Shown piece by piece: positions 39,160 to 52,337 of a DNA stretch of 64,000 nucleotides. Below the pieces are notes generated by a model. The model saw only the letters and a list, made by a program, of their open reading frames with translations. It had not been told where the DNA came from and ran no database searches. The DNA is taken from NCBI RefSeq assembly GCF_020520425.1, contig NC_079491.1, positions 46,738,027 to 46,802,026 on the forward strand, in the 5' to 3' direction. The DNA is from Spinacia oleracea. Its lineage: Eukaryota; Streptophyta; Magnoliopsida; Caryophyllales; Amaranthaceae. The stretch's first letter is position 1. The number at the start of each line of letters is the position of its first letter. A program made the position numbers and the translations under genes.

Positions 39160-40370
39160 TCTATTATAAGATCACATGCATAACAATAATATGAATCAGA
39201 TTTATGGTGGAAGAACAATAACCTTTGTAGCGTGTACTCCAGTTTGTATGCAAGCTTCAAAGATCTGAGATCCCTAAGCGTTGCTCCTCTATTTAGTCCA
39301 TGAACACCAGTTGAACACCAACGTCTACTAGAACGGAAGAGAAAAAAATCTCTTGCTTTTGATGGTAGTCTAAGCAGCGTTTTCTAAGGGAAGGGTTTGA
39401 GTTTTCTTTTGTTTCAAAGTTACTGATTAACTTTTTGTACGTAAAACCCAATATTATATCATATATATAATATTAGAGTTCTTGGTTAATTAAGAGAACT
39501 AATTCTCCATCCCTTTCCCTTTAGGGACGACAGGTACAAGGCCCACTAATGGGCTTGTTTGCTTTTGTTCAACTAGTGTTGCAATGTGTGACCTCGTAGG
39601 ATTAATATATTTTAGTTGTATGCCCAATCAATATTGTCATACTAATCACATTTATTCTCTAGCAATAAAATATTATTACTAAAATAATTAACATATTATC
39701 TTTATAATTAATTCCTGTTTACATTTAGTAATTGCCGGAAATGTCTAAGGACGTAATTCCTCAATCTCCCACTTGTCCGAAGACAAGGAGCAATGCTAAA
39801 TTCCTTAAGTATCTTAATGCCTAATTTTATAACACAATGTTATTTCAAATTTCTGTTTCTTGATTGCCGAGTTTGAACTGTACAAATAAAGATTAACATT
39901 TTAATCCCATTCCGCATGGCCATACAATTTTCCAGTTCTCGCTCATCAAGAGGCCTAGACACCATTCCTATCTAATAGGAGGACTCATTCACTCTTGTAT
40001 GACCATAACTCCCACTCAATTCTTAGCCCACCTGATCACTGCCTTTATAACCTCCTTTTACGGCACGACGTTTAACAACGTCAAGGTTAAACTAATTGTC
40101 TCATTGTTATTAAGACATACTCATGTCTAAGGAATCCACTAAATATAAAAGTTTGATTCTAATTTTAGAATCTAGTTAGGTCATGTCTCAATGCATCAAG
40201 TAAACATCCATATAATCAATTAGACATCTCTGTGTCTCCATAGCCCATGGAACTACGCTATCAATTAATTAAATGCTAGTCTTGAATTAGATCACTTATG
40301 TCCAATTTAGTGATTTAGACTAGGGACTTAATAAGTTGTGATTTTAGTTCACTTTATAAGTGTGAGGGGG
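39160..40370. other. Repeat-like intergenic DNA, unassigned
   Basis: The balanced base composition and the stretch CAATCTCCCACTTGTCCGAA suggest old retroelement sequence. I found no domain, primer-binding site or LTR border that supports a class. There is no open frame of interest. Confidence 0.3.
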
Positions 40371-42060
40371 GTCGGAAAAGACGGGTTCTGGATCTTTTCT
40401 TACTTTTTCCCTCGCGGATGTGTGGCAAACAATATTCAGTAAAGAATCAAACTAACAGTGGGCAATTTGCCTCTTTTTTACTAGTTTATGGAGTCGCCAT
40501 TCAGTTTTACAAAACTGACAAAATCGGGTTATTGTGATACGTGAGTACAAGCTTGTGAGACCCGGGCTCAACGTATTTGACCAAAACGGCCTTAGGTTCC
40601 CTTGTGATTCATGGTGTGAGAATCGCTCAACATATATCCAGCGGAGTAGAGATTGAGGGTTCGGGGGACATTTACTAATACGGGGAGTGCCACACATTAT
40701 CCCATGAAGCGGTCCTTACTAGTTCAATGTAACGAAGGCGGGACATGCGTTAGACTACATTACTAATCTAAATTTCTTTTAATGCAAAAATATTAACTAA
40801 CAATCGCCAAGGGGTGATTTAGATTGATTTAAGGTACCTAACAATAATCCGTATTGTCCAAAGAATATCTTATTACGCGTGATGAATAATCAGATTAAGT
40901 TTGACAGATTCATAATGGTGATTAAAGCAATAAATCAGATTATGGCACTTTACAATATAGTTTTGGCTATATTGCGGTTCTCAGAAACTAACCACTTGGC
41001 TTTACTCACTTTCCTTTTATTCAACGAACGTTCCTCGACTTGACTAGACTCTTAGGAAGGATCCAGGCTTAATTCGGGTTCTTATACGGACCGCATTCCG
41101 CTTAACAAGAGTTAAGATGGTAGAACTACGTGAAGGAAATAATGCACTTGGTCCAAGTATGCATTCAATGCTAAGTCTAATAAATGCGGTTCAGTATTAA
41201 TTAATTATACAAGTTAATAATTCAGTGAGATCAAGTGAACTGTATGCCTAGCTAGAGGCCGCTTCAGTTCAAGTGGAATTAATAATATTAATCCACAGCT
41301 TACTCTTGACTGAACCCGTAGGGTCACAGAAATAGCGCGTGAACGGATCAAGTATTTAAGTGAATTAAATACTCCATTTATGGATATTTGGAATCGACGG
41401 ATCTCGGTTCCAGTGGGAGCTGAAATCATCAAAAGGCAAATTATGAATACTGCGGAAACGATGATATTGCCGGAAACGGAAATATGGATCGTATCGGAAA
41501 TATAAATATTATCCAAGTCGTAGATGTTGCCGGAAACGGAAACATGGTACGTATCATAAAATATTATCGGAAATAGAAATATTGTCGGAATCGGAAATAT
41601 TGCCGGAAACGGAAATATTGTCGGAATCGGATATATTAAATATTTGTTCGAAACAGAAATTAATTCTGGAATCGGAAATATTAAATATTGTTCGAATCGG
41701 AAATGAATTCCGGAATCGGAAAATAAATCAGAAGCGCGACGTACGAAATAAACATCGGACGAGCTTGCTAGACGCAAGACCCAACACGAAGCTAGGCCCG
41801 CGCCTAGCGAAGCCCGCGCAAGCGAGCATCAACAAGAAGCGCAGCCCGCCTAGCAAGGCCAGGCCCAGCCGAGCAAGGCAAGGCCAGCAGCAGCAACTCC
41901 CATGCTGTGGGCCGCGTGACTGCCTGCTGGGCCGAGCCGCGTGCGCACAGCACGCCCTTCGTGGGCTGTGCGTGTGTGTCGTTGTGTTCGTGCATGTTTC
42001 GAATCCTTAGGCGTTTAGGATTTGTCCGGTTAGATTATTTTCCTAAAACTGCTAGAGTTT
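40371..42060. repeat. LTR-retrotransposon-like DNA with a GC-rich block
   Basis: This is moderately GC-rich non-coding sequence, then the CGGAAA minisatellite, then a strongly GC-rich stretch (about 41730-41990) with repeated GGCC/GCGC words such as GCCCGCGC and GGGCCG. Minisatellites and GC blocks of this kind occur in some plant Ty3-type LTRs, but no borders, duplication or domains were found, so class is inferred. Confidence 0.35.
41466..41725 (+). repeat. CGGAAA minisatellite
   Basis: The word CGGAAA recurs about every 15-18 bp in variants of TTGCCGGAAACGGAAATA and TTGTCGGAATCGGAAATA. There are at least ten copies, degenerate at both edges. Confidence 0.8.
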
Positions 42061-43795
42061 GGGTTTGGGTTGAGATTTTCAACCCGGTTAATTAAATGGG
42101 TCGACACGAACCCGACCTGAAGTTAAATGGGTTAGGTTTGGGTTGAGAATCTCAACCCGAAATCAACCTGTGTAACCCAAATATTTATATGGGTCAAAAT
42201 CAGGTCGGGTCAACCCGGGTCAACTCGACCTGATAACCTGAAAAAAGTTTTTTAAAAAATAAAATAAAAAAGATAACGAATTTTTTTAAAAAAAAAAGTA
42301 ACACGGGAGGCGGTAGTTCACTACTTCACTTCAGCAATTCACGGTTAATATTTACTTTGGGCCAAGCCCATATTTTTACCCTAAATTCTGATCCATATAA
42401 AAAGGTAAAGAAATCTAAACCCTAAATTTCTACTCTCTCAGTCACATACTCACACTCTCTCTCTCTAAAAATTCTGATCCATCGCCGCTTGCTTCACTCC
42501 TCTCTCTGAGGTCGACGGCCGTTCCTCTTCAATCTCTCATTCTCTCTCAATTCTTCGGTTCATTCCTCTTCATTCACTCGGTAATGTTACTCTTTATTGA
42601 TTTCCTTTCTTGTTTTTCTCTAATTTATGCTATTTATTTTTATTTTTTTCGTTGTTGATATGCTGATTTTTCGAATTTTCGTGTTTTAAATGATGATATT
42701 TTCGATTTTTTATTTTGATATGCTAAATTTTCGATATTTTTTGTTTCCTTCGATTATTTTTTGTTTTCTTTCGATTTTTTCTATTTTAATAAGCTGATAT
42801 TTTTCGATTTTTTCGATTTTGTGTTTTTTCATTTTATTATGCTAATGTTTTTAAACTTTTCGAATTTATTTTCAATTTATTCGATTTTTTTCAGGGTTTT
42901 TTTTCGATTTTATTTTCAATTTTATTTTGTTTATTTCGGTTTAATTTTTCGATTATTTTTGTTTATTTCGGTTTAATAAGCTGATGTTTAATTTTAATGT
43001 TTATTACTTACTCTATTTGCGTGTTTTAAAAATTAATTTGCGTGTTTTATTAAAATGTAGTGACTTTGGAGCCGCAACTTGAGGCTTTGTGTGGATCCGT
43101 CACGAATTTGGGGGTGAATGTAGAAGGTGATGAGAGTCCATTGCCAATGTCGCCACCGGTTGAGGCTCATCGGCCATCCTCCTCCAACAATATCTAATGT
43201 CATGTTCTTGTTTTTAAAAAACTCTAGTTACTGTAATTTGTGCCTTTGAGGCAACTTTATTTGGTCTGTAAAACTTAATACTTCGTTCTAACTTATTACT
43301 TTATTAGGGTGTGCAAACTTAACTCCTTGACTTGTTATATTTTAACTCTCTAAGAGTTAAACTTTTGTGTAAGATATTCAGGTATTTCTTATCAGGAGCT
43401 GCTGCCATTAGAGGCATAATTTCAAAATATTATTTTCGAAGTTGTTTGTACAGGTTATCAGCATTGTATTTGTGATCAGAATTCAAAATTTGTTGTTTTG
43501 GTTGGCTTGAAAACAGATCAGGTCCAGGTTAACCCATCCTGAAAACAACAGGTTCAGGTCAACCCAACCTGAAAACAGCAGGTTCAACTTAGTTTTTTTG
43601 TGATTTTAAAATTTTAAAATTTTCAGGTCAAAACAGATCAGGTTCAGGTTGACCTGATAATTAACAGATCAGGTTCAGGTATAGGTTTTCAACCCGAATT
43701 CTTAAACAGATCAGGTTCGGGTCTGGGGGTAGTCAACCCGAAAATAGTCAACCCGAACACGAACCCGACCCAACCTGATCTGATTGCCACCCCTA
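42060..43795 (+). mobile_element. Probable gutted DNA transposon with AACCCGA/TCGGGTT arrays
   Basis: Both ends carry dense CAACCC, GACCTGA and TCAGGTT words, and the right end finishes TGATTGCCACCCCTA, a common plant hAT-type end (mirror TAGGGGTGGCAA). Inside is a gene-like 5' region: AAACCCTA box, CT-rich leader (about 42430-42580), a T-rich intron-like stretch, then a short frame from about 43060 ending ..RPSSSNNI and a stop. No transposase body is present. The left border and target duplication could not be fixed. Confidence 0.5.
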
Positions 43796-45748
43796 CATAT
43801 TATCAATAGCTCTGCATTTTCACTTGCCGCTACATTTTAATTTCTCTACTATTGTAATATGCATGTCTATATTCAACCAAATCTCATGCCATTATAATCA
43901 AATTAAATCGGCAAACTCCAACAAAAGTGGAAAAAATAACACATAAGAATATGAAGAAAAAAATATCAACTGAGGATTAGATCAGTTAAAAATAAATTTA
44001 CAACTAAAGAAAAACAGAATAAGATACACTAGATCTGAGAAGTTGTTAAATCTAGATAAATGACATTTTTCGAGAGCAAATCGCCTTTTCAAACATCGAA
44101 GCATAATTGAAACCTACCCTTACAGTTTTTTTTTTTTTTTTTTAAGGGAATACTCTCAGTTTACCAAGTATAAAAATATATGCAATTAGACAAGTCAGCA
44201 CACCTATTAATTTTGTTGGCGTAAGGACGAGTGATTGTATATAGATTGTTGAAGATTGAAAGAGAAATCTTAGAAAGAATGAAACATATGCTTAATAATT
44301 TGAGTTAGATATCCTTTGACCAAGCTTGGTATACCACTATACCATAAGGATTTCTTTACACATGAAAAGACGATTACATTAACAAAACATTAAGGTAGGT
44401 TCGGTACAAAACCAACTTCCCTTGTGGAGAAACAAATAACGATAAGATCATACCTCCCTTCTACAAAACATCCCAATAACCTAGATAAACCTTGAGGCCA
44501 CAACAAATCTTGGTTATCTATACAATCCAAAAGATGAAACACTACTAAGACACTTGGGAGAATTAATTGTTGGTGATTTCTCCATCTTCCATTTAAAAAA
44601 TGTAATCGGATTATCCACCGTTGAACCGCTAACAACAAAAGGAGTAAAGTCCTTTGCCTTCGAAGAAGAACCTTCTACCACATTCGAGTCCTTTGAAACT
44701 TTAATGGGCTCCTAACTATCATACAAAAAACTATATGAGATGCATTTGAAGTAGTTTCCACTTTGTTGATTATTGTTGCTCTTGCATCTGCTTCCTTTTT
44801 AATTTTAATTTTTGTTAATTGACTACATTATTCTTGAATAAATATTTAAGACTAACTAAAACATGATCATTAATATCATAACCAACTAAATATTATTAAA
44901 TATGCCTTAGTTTAGGATGAAGGAATTATAGTAACGTGTGGTTGATATGATTAGAAAAAGTAACATACTCCATCCATATATGATAAATGTTGTACTTGAC
45001 CGGCACAAAGTTTTAAGAGGGTGAGTTATTTTTATTAAAATAAAAATACAAGTGGGTAAGTGAGTATTAAGGTATTGAAATAATGTAAAAGGTAATAAGA
45101 AATAAAATGAAGGTATTCAACTCCCTTTTATCAAATCACCATTTCAGAGATAAAGCTCGAACATTCAAGTCTTTGTTGGCATTCACGTCTATGGGCGGTA
45201 GAAATAATTGACAACACCGTTAATAACGGTATATACCCCTATGTCTTCCACATAAGCGGTAGTAATCATCATAAAATTGGGTCTTTAATCCCAGAGTCAA
45301 TGAGCTTGCTAAAGTTTGCGTAATTGTACATTTATAACATTGATAATGAAGTACAAAATGGCATGCACGCATATGATAAATGATTCTGAATGATAAGCCC
45401 TATAATCCTATATAGAAGGACTACACAAATACTTGATAGTGTAAATCCATATGCCGCGGTGTTACGGAATGCTCGAAACATATGTTGCTGACCAATGTGA
45501 ATATCAAGATTTGCGGATTAGAATTATTAGATCTAGAGAAGGTAGACAATATGTTCACACTTTTTCAGAATCTCATGAATCTATAACTTAATTTTGGATA
45601 CTTTTTTAGTTTTATTAATTATGGTTTTATGTTTTTCACAAGGGACATACAATAGTTAGAAACGTTTTGATATTGCTAAATAATAAACATTGTAATTAAC
45701 ATAGTCGTTTAAGAGTTTTTTTTTATACTCCGTACTTTTTATAGATAC

Positions 45749-45775
45749 CCGTGCAATAGCACGGTCGCATACTAG
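45749..45775 (+). mobile_element. Helitron-like 3' end
   Basis: The hairpin CCGTGC-AATA-GCACGG is followed 7 bp later by CTAG and then T. A short hairpin before CTRR, with insertion between A and T, is the Helitron 3' signature. The 5' end was not identified. Confidence 0.55.
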
Positions 45776-45977
45776 TTTTATTATTAACTCAGAATGCTTA
45801 GAAATAATCCGAAAACCTCATTTTTTTAAAAGACAAAACCGAGTCCAACTATGGTTAGACATTGCATACAAGCTAACTTGTCCTAAAGCTAGTCGGAATT
45901 ACACAAGAGTTTGCATTGGAAATTGCTTGAAATGCAATTAATTCCGGCCTAGGAATTCAATAAGGAATTGGACTAAG

Positions 45978-46061
45978 TGGCGCAAGAAGTTTCTCGCGCG
46001 GCTGCACAGGCGCGAGATTTTATGGCGCTGCAAGTCTGGCGCGAAACACTTTCTTGCGCCA
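45978..46061. repeat. GC-rich imperfect hairpin
   Basis: TGGCGCAAGAAGTTTCTCGC at left pairs with GCGAAACACTTTCTTGCGCCA-type sequence at right, with more GCGCGAG words between. It stands out in an AT-rich area. Confidence 0.65.
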
Positions 46062-49000
46062 TCCTTTTGGTTAGAGTATAAATTATCATAAGAAAATTAA
46101 TAGCTCGGAATTAGAGTATAAAGGGAGGAAAACTCACCTTTAAACAATCGCCAATTGAATTTTGGACTGAAGAGAGTGGGGAAGCTTGTAGCCTGCACAT
46201 AGGATCAAGAAGCTAATAAGAATTCCTCCTTTTCAACAATCATTAGCATAAACAAACAAATAAGTTTAGAGATTAATCCTCCATGACAACAAGCCAACAT
46301 TGATGCCACCAAGATAGAACTAGATTTGGCTATGACAATTACAAAAACACACCTAATCCATTGTTTAACAGTTCAACACCACAACACTGACTATTATAAA
46401 TTATAATGACGACAAAAGAGTTAAGGATCATTCATCTCCACAACCCACACCCACACACATTCTCTTTCTCTTTTTCTTTCTCTTCTTCCTATTGGTTATT
46501 ACAATACTTATGTGAATCCCATCAACTTGCTTTTTGTTATTTGGAGCATGAACTTGAATTTATAATGCATATCAGCATATGTTTGATTTCTCCTTAGGCT
46601 TACAAGAAAATCTATTTTGTCCCTTACCTTTGTCTGTTTTATCAATGTGTGATTTATAGGAAAATGATCGTGTGCAGTCTCTGCACCCCAGCGAGCAAGC
46701 CTATGTACGTCTAATGTACTACCCTTAGCTTCTTTATTTGTTACACTATCTGATAATCAATCTACCAGCAGTAACTGCTTGTCTCCACTCAATGTCCAAA
46801 TTCTCATTTTAGCACTTTTCGACCTAAGACAACTAACTTATTAGCAAAAATATGTTTTAAGCTACCCTTCAAAACTCACTTTCCAGTTTCCACCCACCAA
46901 CCTATATAACAACCATTAACAGACTCATATAGAACATATTGCTATTTGTTTTACTCGAAATAGTTTTATTTTTCTAGCAATAAGCGTAGTTGGTAAACTG
47001 AAGAAATCATGGCAACTGTGTCAAGGTGCTTTCTGAGAAGATCAAAAACAACCTCACATATCTTTAAACATCAGGAAAATCTAAAGCATAACTAAACAAT
47101 AAGGGATGCCTACATTTCACCAGGAAACATGAAACAAGAATTCAAATTTAAAACATAACTAAACAACATAATTCGCCTGAATTTCACCCATATTTGTTAT
47201 TTATCATACCGGAGATGAATGAAGAGCTAGGTTGAAGAAAGAAAGAGTGTGGTGATCGAAGGTGGCTCAACGAGCGTCCATCGAGTTCGCCTCCGGTGGC
47301 TGGTCACTGGGCGAGTAAAAATTACATATAATTACTTGATAAATAAGTAATTGAACTAAAATTAGAAACATTCAAACCCTAACCTTGGAAAGAAGATGAA
47401 CTCAATTGAAGTCGTTGCTGGTCTAGTGGAGAGAATTGTGCAGTGGTGGTGGTTCTTTTCGAGGTCGTCGTCGGTGAAGTGGAAAGAATTGCAAATACGG
47501 TGTAAGTGTGTGATGTGAATTGAAGAGCAAGTGAAGAGTGAGCAGACCAGAGAAATGGAGAAGAAGAGAGCGTGCGTTTTGTGAATATTGAACAAGGGGG
47601 TTAGGCTTAATTTTCAAGTACAAAACAAAAACAAAAACGAAAGATGCTCTTAAATGAGGCAGAGCATCTTTTAATGTTTCCTTCCCAAAAACTTGGATAC
47701 TAAACTCTTTTTTTTTTTTTTATCAATCAGATGCTCCTCTTGTCAAATAAGAGGCACATTTGAGCAGCTGATAAAGGGAAAAACTAGGTCGTTGCTAGTC
47801 TTACACATAAATCAATTCAAATACCTAAACTAACCACAAGAATCAAGTAGAGTGGCAAGCAAAGGGTCGATATCCACAGAGAATTGCGAGTTTCGTAGCT
47901 AGAAATGCTAACATAAGCTAGTTCGAAAAGGGGTTGGTTGTTGAAAAAGAAAATTCAAACTAAGCGATTAGAATGTTAAACAAGGATTAAAAACACTAGG
48001 GAATTGGGGTTCACCAAGGGGTACATGCAATAGGGGATTAAGGATTTGGGGATTAACTAGACTTGCAAAGACAAATTGAAAAGGGGAATCGATCTTTAAT
48101 ACTCTCAAACAATGAATCATACTTCCGCATCAACCCAAGGGCTAAGAATCAATCAAAATAAATCCGATCGAAATCATACAACACAATGGCTCACAATCCC
48201 TTGCCAAATCAATGCATCGTATTCCATTGACCAAGCACACTACAACAAAAACAATCTTTAGCGGCATTTATTTTAGGCTAAGGCGGCATATATATAAGCC
48301 GCTAGAACCTGTAGCGGCATTTAATTAAATGTCGCGTAAACCGATGTCGCCCAAACATATAGCGGCATTTGATGGAAATTCTGGTAAAGCACCAAATAAA
48401 TGCCACCTAAAGTCTTTTGGCATATAGAACCATATTGCTATACTTTCTAGCATATGTAACCTGAAATCCTCATTTATGTGAAGCGTATACATAATAATAA
48501 CTCCAAATCAATACATATTATTTCCAAAATAACACTTCGTCAAATTTTCATAGATATAAAAGTGTAAGTACATCAAAATATCCAAAGCTCTTACATATTC
48601 CAAAGATGAGCTTGGAAGCTATAAGGAGTTTCATATACAAAAGACGTTGCAATTTGATCACACTTAAAAGAGTTTACATGTATAACCTTGCAACGACACA
48701 CCTTAAAATAACCTAATAGATGAAGTCCTAAAAATACAACTTTAAATAACCCCGGATATGAAAGACTTGCCCTGCTCATTAAAATGCATGATCGTCATTT
48801 GCATCCGAGTAACCTGAGGAAAAAGCATGAACAAAATCAAAATCAACAAATAGAAAACAACAAGTTAGTAACCTCTTCTTTTTGGTACAATGAGAAATTT
48901 TATTACTAAAAGGATACAAGAAATATCCATACAGAGAAACAAAATACCACAACTGAGGATGCACAACCCACAACAATAAGCACAAAAAACAACAATAAAA

Positions 49001-49066
49001 AACCAACAGCAACAGGGCACACAATAGCTCACACATTAGAGGCCAGATCAAGCAACAACAAAAAAA

Positions 49067-49205
49067 AGCACCCAACAGTGCACAACAAAGCACCAGAACA
49101 ACAGAACCAACTGCACTGCAAGCCACCCAACAATGCACAACAAAGCACTAGAACACCAGAACCACTGCACTACTAGCCACCCAACAATGCACAACAGGCA
49201 CCAAA
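49067..49205. repeat. Tandem repeat of about 57 bp, 2.5 copies
   Basis: The unit starts CACCCAACARTGCACAACA and includes CCAGAAC and CACTGCA words; it recurs near 49067, 49123 and 49179. It lies just at and beyond the 3' end of the second CACTA gene and codes for its last residues if the stop at 49210 is used. Confidence 0.7.
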
Positions 49206-49209
49206 ACCA

Positions 49210-52052
49210 TTATGCGGGAGCAGTACAAGCAGTCTGAAACACACCCCAACAACAACCCAAACTACCAACCATTGATGGGCAACACAAAACAACATAAACA
49301 CATGAAACCTGAATAAAATAATTTTTTTTTAAAAAACAGCGAGAAGAAGAAGAAGAACAGGGAGAGAAGCCTTCAAACAGAAGAGAAACATCTGGAACAT
49401 CTAAGGAACAAGTTGGCATACCTCCGGTGGAGGATGACGGAGTACGGCCATTTGGAGTGCGCCTTCCCAGCAACAAAGCCTTCAACATAGCTAGTTCCTT
49501 TTCAGTTTGGGCTTGCTTTTCATGCATCCTTGTCAATTCGGTGTACAGATGCTCAATTTTTTCATCACATGCATCATGATCATTATCATCCAAGTGTTCA
49601 TCTTGATGTTGAGTATGTGAAATAGATGTCAATGATGTCGGGCACCTGCCAATTCCACGAACATAACCTCTTCTCTCTGGTCCTATCACTTCCTTCATCA
49701 CTTGAGAGTATATATCACCATCCCATGCAACAATTCCATTAGTAATTTCCTTTCCACCTGGAAGTTGGCTCATTTTTTCATTTATCATGTCCTTCAAAAC
49801 AACAAATATGCAATGAGATAATATTAAAGTATCCCATCGATAATCTAGAAAAACGCATATTATTTAGATAGAACATACCACAGCTTGTTTTGACTTTACA
49901 TCCATTGGAGCTGGATGGATCTTACGATCCTTGTGAGTGTCTAGATACACTTGAGAACGTGATGGAAGCACCCCATTCATAGTCTGGAAAAACAAAATGA
50001 TTAATCCCTGGATATTTAAACTACAAGTCATTTTTTATTCGTCATGAAGCTACAAAGGATTATAATAAACCTTCTTGGCAGCATAAGATGCAAAATTCTT
50101 TGCTCCACCGGTATGTGCCATGACTTGCATTTCACGACTCCACCGATTTGTTGAGCTACGTTTCTGTAGTTTGTATAAAACATTAGTAATCATTAAAACC
50201 ATACATAAAATATAAAATATTTTAAAAATATAAAAGCTACTCTCTTCTCTAAAGAAGCTAGGCATCTGATAAAGGGTATTCACTAAAAAAAAAAAAGAGT
50301 TTTAGAGTCTCGCATTTCCTCCAAACTACTCATACAAGGTAGTCTTTCCTTCCAAGTTTGACTTATTGAATTAGAAGACTAATTAGGATACGCTTAAACT
50401 GGAAATGTAATTTATAACGACAAAGGGAGTATAAACGTACTCCATACAAGAATATCTTAAAAGACAAACTCTACACCAATTATTATTTCAAATTATGGCT
50501 CAATATATGCTTCAAAAACTAATAAGGTAGGACCACAAAGTCAACTTCAGTATTACTGTCCTAATGCTCCTAAAACAGACAGTCTTCAGTTTCCTCACTA
50601 GGAAACATAGCAAACGATATTAGCATACACAAGCGTTGTATAGCTTTATATTTTTTTCCCACTGCAAGTACCTCGTATACAAATTCATACACAAATTACT
50701 GAACAACATAATACAACCCGTAATTGCACACATTTTGCAAACAAAACCAACTAGCCCATAACCATAACCAAAAATTCCAGGGTGCCCATTGATGTAAATA
50801 AAGGTTAAATGCATCTTCAATGGTTAGAAGATGAAATATATCTCCGTTACAATTGCTGCTAAAAGCATACATTATGTGGGAAACAAGCAATTTTCAGACT
50901 ATAAATGAACAAGAAACACTTTGCAATCGATCTTTTTCATTGTTTTGTATACGATGTCAAAATTTCATTTCTTACCTTACATGATCCCCAACATTATAAT
51001 CTCATGACCATAACTTAATGATTTCTAAAACTCAGAGATAGCCAGACAACCAACCAGCTAGGATTGGCTAAATACTTATGGATAATGCGTAAACCATACA
51101 ACATACTAGTAATACATGGCAATGTCCTGAAAACAATTTTCATAAAAAGATACTCCAGTATCAGAACTAAAATACTCCGTACCAATTAAATCAACAATAA
51201 ACTAAGATAAATATTTTTATTGTTTTACCTTGCCCTCATCAGAAAACCAATGAGTGACCAAAGCAATCCATTGATCTTTTGGCACAATTTCAGGCTTATT
51301 ATTCAGCACCATGTTCAGATTTCCGCTGTATGGTTCATGGTATTGGAGTTTGAGCTCTGCCTTAAAATTACTCCACTTTTTTCCCATAGATGACATTGTA
51401 AACTTTTCTGCTAATGGATGAGGAATAATGAACTTTGACTGAAAAATAAGAAGAAAAAAACAACAAATTTATAAATGTTATTATTAGTAAATATTTATAA
51501 CCCGATTACAGAACCATGCATGAAAGTAAAAAAATCTCAGTACCTTGACAATGTCCAATAGTCCTGTTTTTTCTTCTTTTTCAAAAAGTCTCCAATCTGT
51601 ATATGCTAAGGTGCATAATTGAGGATTTCGAGCCATAGTGCCCAAAAAATGAGCAAGATCAGAGCGTTCACCACCAATTGGTTGCCAATACTTATTCCAC
51701 TCAACAACTACTCTTTTCTCTTTTGGTTGATTCCAAATGTGAGCCATTAGAGTAATCCCCCTACGCTTTTGACTTGGTGATCCTAAAATTATTGAACAAT
51801 CAAATTTATCATAACTAATTACCATAACAATCAAAGCTTATAACTAAAAATAAGTTAAATTTATCATAAATAATTACCTTCAACATTAGCATTGTTGGAG
51901 TTGTCATGACCAAGAGAATCATTGGCTGGATCAGGTTCCTCGGTCGGAGAATCCTCATAAGGAGTTTGTTCAATATCTCTGGTAGGTTCTTCTACAGCAT
52001 CTCCAGTGGGTTCTTCAACAAGAACAGTTCGTGGCCTCTTTTTTCTTCCCAT
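49210..52052 (-). CDS. Ptta/En-Spm plant transposase-family protein of the CACTA element
   Basis: There are six exons on the minus strand: 52052-51878, 51782-51544, 51438-51229, 50163-50071, 49983-49879 and 49791-49210. All have GT-AG borders and joining phases, giving 467 residues with no internal stop. Residue order: MGRKKRPR basic start, an acidic/Pro-rich segment, then the Transposase_24-like core (IWNQPKEKRVVVEWNKYWQP; KKWSNFKAELKLQY; WIALVTHWFSDEGKK), the typical SSTNRWSREMQVMAHTGGAK segment, PSRSQVYLDTHKD, and a C-terminal coiled-coil-like stretch (KIEHLYTELTRMHEKQAQTE). In En/Spm elements the second protein binds subterminal repeats and assists transposition (family knowledge). The last ~60 residues after GGMPTCSLD could instead be removed by a further intron. 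Confidence 0.8.
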
Positions 52053-52337
52053 TGAAATCTGCAAAGATCATTATTCAACACAAAGTTTCTATTGGTTATA
52101 GAGTGTACACAAATGAATATTTCTCAAGTATAAGCAACAAGGCCCATTGTGAGACGTGACTGAAAATCCCATTAGGAAGGTAACACTCAAACCAGAGGGG
52201 GGGGGGGGGACCTGCATACATTCTAACATTAACAATAAAACCCTAGTCCTAAAATTATTCAATTAAAACAAAGCATAGTTATAGTTTAAAAAATAAACGT
52301 TGTGTTACACCAAATCTAGGATTGAAAACCGCCAAAA

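Larger units (their letters stand above)
43800..47763. other. AT-rich intergenic DNA
   Basis: It holds a poly(T) run near 44128, a Stowaway-like left end near 44970 without a partner, a Helitron-like 3' end (45749-45775) and a GC hairpin (45978-46061). I see no supported gene; the minus-strand frames at 44390-44638 and 47362-47623 have no recognisable domain. Confidence 0.5.

Noticed and set aside
44390..44638. 82-codon minus-strand frame
   Set aside because: It has no recognisable domain, neighbours or splice pattern; length is within chance for this region.
47362..47623. Possible first exon on the minus strand
   Set aside because: Low-complexity Ser/Leu/His-rich frames with no continuing exon.
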